64,000 nt of DNA from Luteibacter anthropi (GTDB lineage Bacteria > Pseudomonadota > Gammaproteobacteria > Xanthomonadales > Rhodanobacteraceae): positions 429,277 to 493,276 of the forward strand of contig NZ_JAARLZ010000004.1 of the NCBI RefSeq assembly GCF_011759365.1. The letters are read 5' to 3'. Below are positions 41,401 to 47,400 of the stretch, one piece after another (positions within the stretch are counted from its first letter, which is position 1; every line of letters begins with the position of its first letter). Made by a program: the position numbers and the translations under genes. The notes under the pieces were generated by a model. It did not search any database. It was not told the origin of the DNA and worked only from the letters and a program-made list of their open reading frames with translations.

Positions 41401-44400
41401 TTGCATCGTCTGTTCGTCGACGATATCGACATGCCGTTCGATCTGGCCGAAGGGCCGCTGATTCGCGCGCACTGGATCTCGCTCGGAACGAACGACCAGG
41501 CCTTCGTGCTCGTACAGCATCACATCGTGTCCGATGGCTGGTCGATGGGTGTGCTCACGGACGAACTGGCGTCGCTTTACCGCGCCTTTGCGCAAGGTGC
41601 CGACGATCCGCTGCCTGCCATGGATATCCAGTATCCGGATTACGCCGCGTGGCAGCGGAGCTGGTTGCAGGGCGAACGCCTTGCGATGCAGCGTGCCTAC
41701 TGGAAACGTCAGCTGGCCGAGGCTCCCGTCTTGCTGGCCCTGCCGACCGACCATCCGCGCCCGCCACAGCAGCGTTTCGACGGCGCGAGCCTGCCGGTGA
41801 GCGTGGATGCCCGGACCAGCACGAGGCTGAAGGCTCTGGCCCATGAGCATGGCGCCACGCCATTCATGGCCGTGCTGGCGGCATGGGCAAGTGTCCTGGG
41901 CAGACTGTCGGGGCAGGACGATCTGGTGATCGGTATTCCCAGCGCCAACCGTGGCCATGCACAGGTCGAGGGCCTTATCGGCTTCTTCGTCAACAGCCTG
42001 GCACTGCGGATCGACCTGTCGGACTCGCCCAGCGTGTCGGAACTGCTGGAGCAGGTGAAGCAGGTGGCCTTGCAGGCACAGGCGCACCAGGACCTGCCGT
42101 TCGAGCAGGTGGTGGACGTGGTGCAGCCACCGCGCCACCTCGATCACACGCCGGTCTTCCAGGTGATGCTGACCTGGGAGTCGGGAGACCAGGGCCAGGA
42201 CGTGCTCCCCGGTGTCACCCGCGAAAGTCTGCTGGCACCATGGAACCCGGCAAAGTACGACGTGGAACTGAACATCGGCGAGCGCGACGGTCAGCTGCAG
42301 GGCGAGCTGCGCTATGCAACGGCACTGTTCGATGCCGGCACGATGGAACGTCATCGCGAGGCCCTGCTGCGCGTGCTCGATGCGATGGCGGCCGATGCCT
42401 CGCAAACGGTCGGGCGCATCGACGTGCTCAGTGATGCCGAACGTGGTCTGCTTCTGGATGAATGGAACACCACGAGAAGTGAGTACCCGGGCGATCTCTG
42501 CATCCACCAGGTATTCGAAGCGCGGGCGGCTCATGCACCGGAGGCCGTGGCGTTGGTTTCGGGTCATGCACGGATGACGTATGCCACGTTGAATGCGTCG
42601 GCCAATCGTGTCGCCCACGAACTGATCGCCCTGGGTGTCAGGCCGGATGATCGCGTGGCGCTGTGCATGGAGCGCGGTGCCGGGATGCTCGTGGGTCTGC
42701 TGGCGATCCTCAAGGCCGGTGGTGCCTACGTGCCGCTTGATCCGGCCTATCCGGCGGATCGCTTGGGCCTGATCCTGCATGATGCCGGCCCGCGCCTGCT
42801 CGTGGCGGACGAGGACGGGCGACGTGCACTGGGTGACGAAGCGCTGGCCGGCATGACGCATCTCGATCTCGATGCGCTGTTGTCGGGCACGGACCTGAAG
42901 CCGGATCACAATCCGGTCGTCGAAGGTCTGCGCGCCGATCATCTGGCCTATGTCATCTACACCTCCGGCTCCACGGGTACGCCGAAGGGGGTGATGGTCG
43001 AGCATCGCAACTTCATCAACCATCTTCACTGGCAGGTCGGGCGCTTCGGCTTCACGTCCGACGACGTATTCCTGCTGCGCACGTCCATCGCCTTCGATGC
43101 ATCGGTATGGGAACTGTGGACACCGCTGCTCGTGGGGGCGGCGGCCGTCGTGTTGCCGCGCGAGGCCATGCGCGACGTCGCGGCGATGCACCGGCATGTG
43201 GTCGAGCACGATGTGTCCATCGTGCAGCTGATTCCCTCCATGCTGCCGCTGTTCTTCCAGTGCGGGGATATCGACGGCGTGCGTCTGCTGTTCTGCGGCG
43301 GCGAACCGTTGAAACTCGATACACCCGCTCACCGCGGTCATCCGATGTGGAACAAGGTGGTCAATCTCTACGGGCCGACCGAGACCACCATCGATGCCAC
43401 CTCGTGGGTCTACACCGCGAACGTGACGACGGCCATTGCACCGATCGGCCGGCCGGTGGCGAATACACGGCTCTACCTGCTGGACACCTTCGGCCAGCTG
43501 GTGCCGCGAGGTGCGGCAGGCGAGCTGTACATCGGTGGCGATGGCGTGGCTCGCGGCTACCTGAACCGGCCGGAGCTGACGGCCGAACGATTCCTTGCCG
43601 ATCCGTTCCATGGTGAAGCCGGTGCACGCATGTACCGGACAGGCGACGTGGCCCGCTACCTGCCCGATGGCAATCTCGAGTTCCTGGGACGCAACGACGA
43701 CCAGGTGAAGATCCGTGGCTATCGCATCGAACTGGGGGAGGTCGAGGCTCGCCTGGCCGAGCACCCGGCAGTGAGCGAGGTCGTGGTGCTTGCGCGCGAG
43801 GATGCGGGCGAGAAACGCCTGGTGGCCTACGTGGTGCCGCAGCTCGATGCGCACCGCGTGGACCTGGTGGCTACCCTGCGTACGAAGGCCAGTCGTTCGT
43901 TGCCCGACTACATGGTGCCGGCAGCCTATGTGGTGCTGGACGCATTGCCGTTGATGCCCAATGGCAAGCTGGATCGCCGCGCGTTGCCGGTGCCCGACGG
44001 CGATGCCTTTGCCCGCGAGCGTTTCGAAGCACCGCAGGGTCCGGTGGAGCAGGCGCTGGCCCGCATCTGGCAGGCACTGCTGAATGTGGAGAAGGTGGGT
44101 CGCAACGACAACTTCTTCGCCCTGGGCGGCCATTCGCTGCTGGCCGTGCAGCATATGGAGCAGCTGCGTCGTGTGGGGCTGTCCATGGAGGTGCGTGCCT
44201 TGTTCGCGGCCCCGAACCTGCGTGAGCTGGCGGCGATGCTGGGCGGCCATCACGAGGTGGCGGTGCCTGACAACCTCATCGTCGAGGGCACCCATGCCAT
44301 CACGCCGCAGATGCTGCCGCTGATCGACCTCGGCCAGGCGGACATCGACCGCATCGTGGCGCAAGTGCCGGGAGGTGTTGCCAACATCCAGGACATCTAC

Positions 44401-47400
44401 GGCCTGTCGCCATTGCAGGACGGCATCCTGTTTCATCATCAGCTGGCCGGGCAGGGCGATCCGTACCTGCAACGGGTCCTGCTGTCGTTTGGTGACCGGA
44501 GCGGGCTGGATCGCTTCCTGGCTGCCGTGCAACAGGTCGTGGACCGCCACGACATCCTGCGCACGGCCTTTGCCTGGGACCGCCTCCCCGAACCGGCCCA
44601 GGTGGTGTGGCGCAAGGCGACGCTGCCGGTGGCGCAGAGGACGTTCGATACCTCGGTCGCACCGGTGATGGATCAGCTGATGGCGGCGGTGGACCCCGCC
44701 CGTCATCGCATGGACCTGACACGGGCGCCGTTGCTGCGTTACGACATCGCCCACGACGTGGAAGAAGGTCGCTGGCTCGTGGCGCAGAGCATGCATCACC
44801 TGATCATGGATCACTCCGGCCTGGAGGTGTTGTTCGGCGAGATCAGGACAATCCTTGCCGGCAAGGCCGGAACGCTGGCTGTCGCGCAGCCGTTCCGTGG
44901 TCTCGTGGCGCAGGCAAGACTGGGCCTGGGTGAGGCGGCGCACGAAGCGTATTTCCGTGAACAGCTGGGCGATATCGATATGCCCAGCCTGTCGTTCGGA
45001 CTGGATGGCACGGTGCCGCCGGGCCAGCCGGTGGAGGAATGGCACGAGGCGCTGTCGCCTGCGTTGAACACCCGCCTGCGCGAGCAGGCGCGCCGTCATG
45101 GCGTGAGCCTCGCCAGCCTTTGCCATCTGGCCTGGGGCCAGGTGGTGGCGCGCACGAGCGGACAGGACACCGCGGTGTTCGGTACTGTGTTGTTCGGCCG
45201 CATGCACGGTGGCACGGGTGCCGACCGCGCCATGGGCCTGTTCATCAATACGCTGCCCATCCGCTTCGACCTGGACGACACGCCTGTGCTGGACAGCGTA
45301 AAGCTTGCACATCGCAAGCTCGCCGACCTGTTGCAGCACGAACATGCCCCGCTGGCTCTCGCACAGCGTTGCAGCGGGGTGCAGTCACCGACGCCGTTGT
45401 TCAATACCTTGCTGAACTACCGGCACAACGCGTCGCTTGCAACGGAGGCCGCAGGTCAAACAGGCCCGGACATCCGGATGCTCAGTGCGGAAGAGCGGAC
45501 GAACTACCCGCTGGTGCTGTCCGTGGAAGATCATGGTGATGCGCTGGGGCTCACCGCACAGGCGATATCGGCGGTGCGTCCGCAGGCGGTGTGCGGCTAC
45601 ATGCGCAGCGCACTCGAATCACTGGCCGAAGCGCTGGAAACGGCATCGGCGGGTCCGGTGGGTGCGCTGGCCATTCTTCCGCAGGAAGAACGTCGTCTCC
45701 TGCTCGATACCTGGAATGCCACCCGCCGCGACTATCCGGCGCAGGAGAGCACCTACGCGCTGTTCGCCAGGCATGTGGCCCGCGCACCGGACGCGCCGGC
45801 CATCATCGAAGGCGATGTCCAGCTGAGCTATGCGGAGCTGGACCAGCGTTCGAACGTGCTGGCCCATGCCTTGCGTGACCACGGTGCCGGCCCTGGTGAT
45901 CGCATCGCCATCCGTGCAGGCCGTGGCATCGCCCTGGTCATCGCCGAACTGGCTGTACTCCGTCTTGGCGCAGCCTATCTTCCGATCGTCCCGGAAACGC
46001 CTGCGGATCGACAATTATGGATGATGGCCGATGGTGACGTGCGCCTGATTCTCGTCGACGAAGGGGATGTCGCTCCCGAAGGACAGGTGGTACCCAGCCT
46101 TGGCATTCGTCAGCCGTTATTCCCCGGTGAACTGTCGTCGCTGGTTGAAGGCTCCATGACGGGCGCATCGCCTGCCTATCTCATGTACACCTCGGGATCG
46201 ACGGGTACGCCCAAGGGCGTGGTCGCGCCACAGCGTGGCATCAGTCGCCTGGTGCTCAACAATGGATACGCCGGGTTTGCATCCAGCGACCGGTTCGCCC
46301 TGGCGGCCAATCCCGCCTTCGATGCGAGCACGGTGGAGGTATGGGGTGCGCTGCTCAATGGTGCCTGCCTGGTGGTTGTTTCTCGCGACGTACTGCTCGA
46401 TCCGGCCCGAGTGGCGAAGACGATCGAGCAGGAAGGGATCACAGTCCTGTTTGTCACCACGGCGATCTTCAACCAGTACGTGCGCGAGATACCGCGTGCG
46501 CTGGCTGGTTTGCGGGTACTCATGTGCGGCGGTGAACGTGCCGAGCCTTCGGCTTTCCGTCACCTGCTTGCACAGGCGAAGGATCTGCAACTGGTGCATT
46601 GCTATGGTCCGACCGAAACCACCACGTACGCCACGACATACACCGCGCGGCAGGTACCGGACGATGTGGACAACGTGCCGATCGGCCGGCCCATCGCCAA
46701 CACCACGGCCTACCTGCTGGATGAGCGTGGCCAGCTGGTGCCACCGGGCGCAACGGGCGAACTGTTCATCGGTGGCGATGGCGTGGCCATAGGCTACTGG
46801 AATCGTCCGGAGCTGACGGCAGAGCGCTTCCTGCCTGATCCGTTCAGCGATGTGCCGGACGCGCGGATGTATCGCACAGGCGATCTCGCGCGCTTCCTGC
46901 CCGACGGCAACCTCGTCTTCCTGGGGCGCAACGATGGCCAGGTAAAGATCCGTGGGTTCCGTATCGAGCTGGGAGAGGTGCAGTCGCGCCTGCTGGAGCA
47001 GGAGGCTGTGAAGGATGCCGTGGTCGTGGCAACGCAGGATGGGGCAGGGATCAAGCGCCTGGTGGCTTATGTAGCGCTGGAACAGTCGTGGGGCCAGGAG
47101 GATGCCCTCGCGGCGCTGCGTGAGCGGCTGGCACAGGAACTGCCCGACTACATGGTGCCCTCGGCCTTCGTCCTGCTGGACGCGCTGCCGCTCACGGCGA
47201 ACGGAAAGGTGGATTATCGTGCGCTACCCGTGCCGGATGACGAGGCCTACGCACGCGAGCAGTACGAAGCACCGACGGAGGGCGTGGAGAGCGTGCTGGC
47301 CGGTATCTGGCAGGGGCTGCTTGGCGTGGAACGGGTGGGGCGTCACGACGACTTCTTCGCCCTGGGCGGTCACTCACTGTCGGCCGCCCGCCTGCTCAGC

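Noticed and set aside
41002..45345. Minus-strand open frame of 1,447 codons inside the synthetase
   Set aside because: It is antisense to modules 7-9, with repetitive low-complexity translation (RHHLAPGQMAQA-type) repeated wherever the same domains recur. It is a shadow of the repeated NRPS domains.
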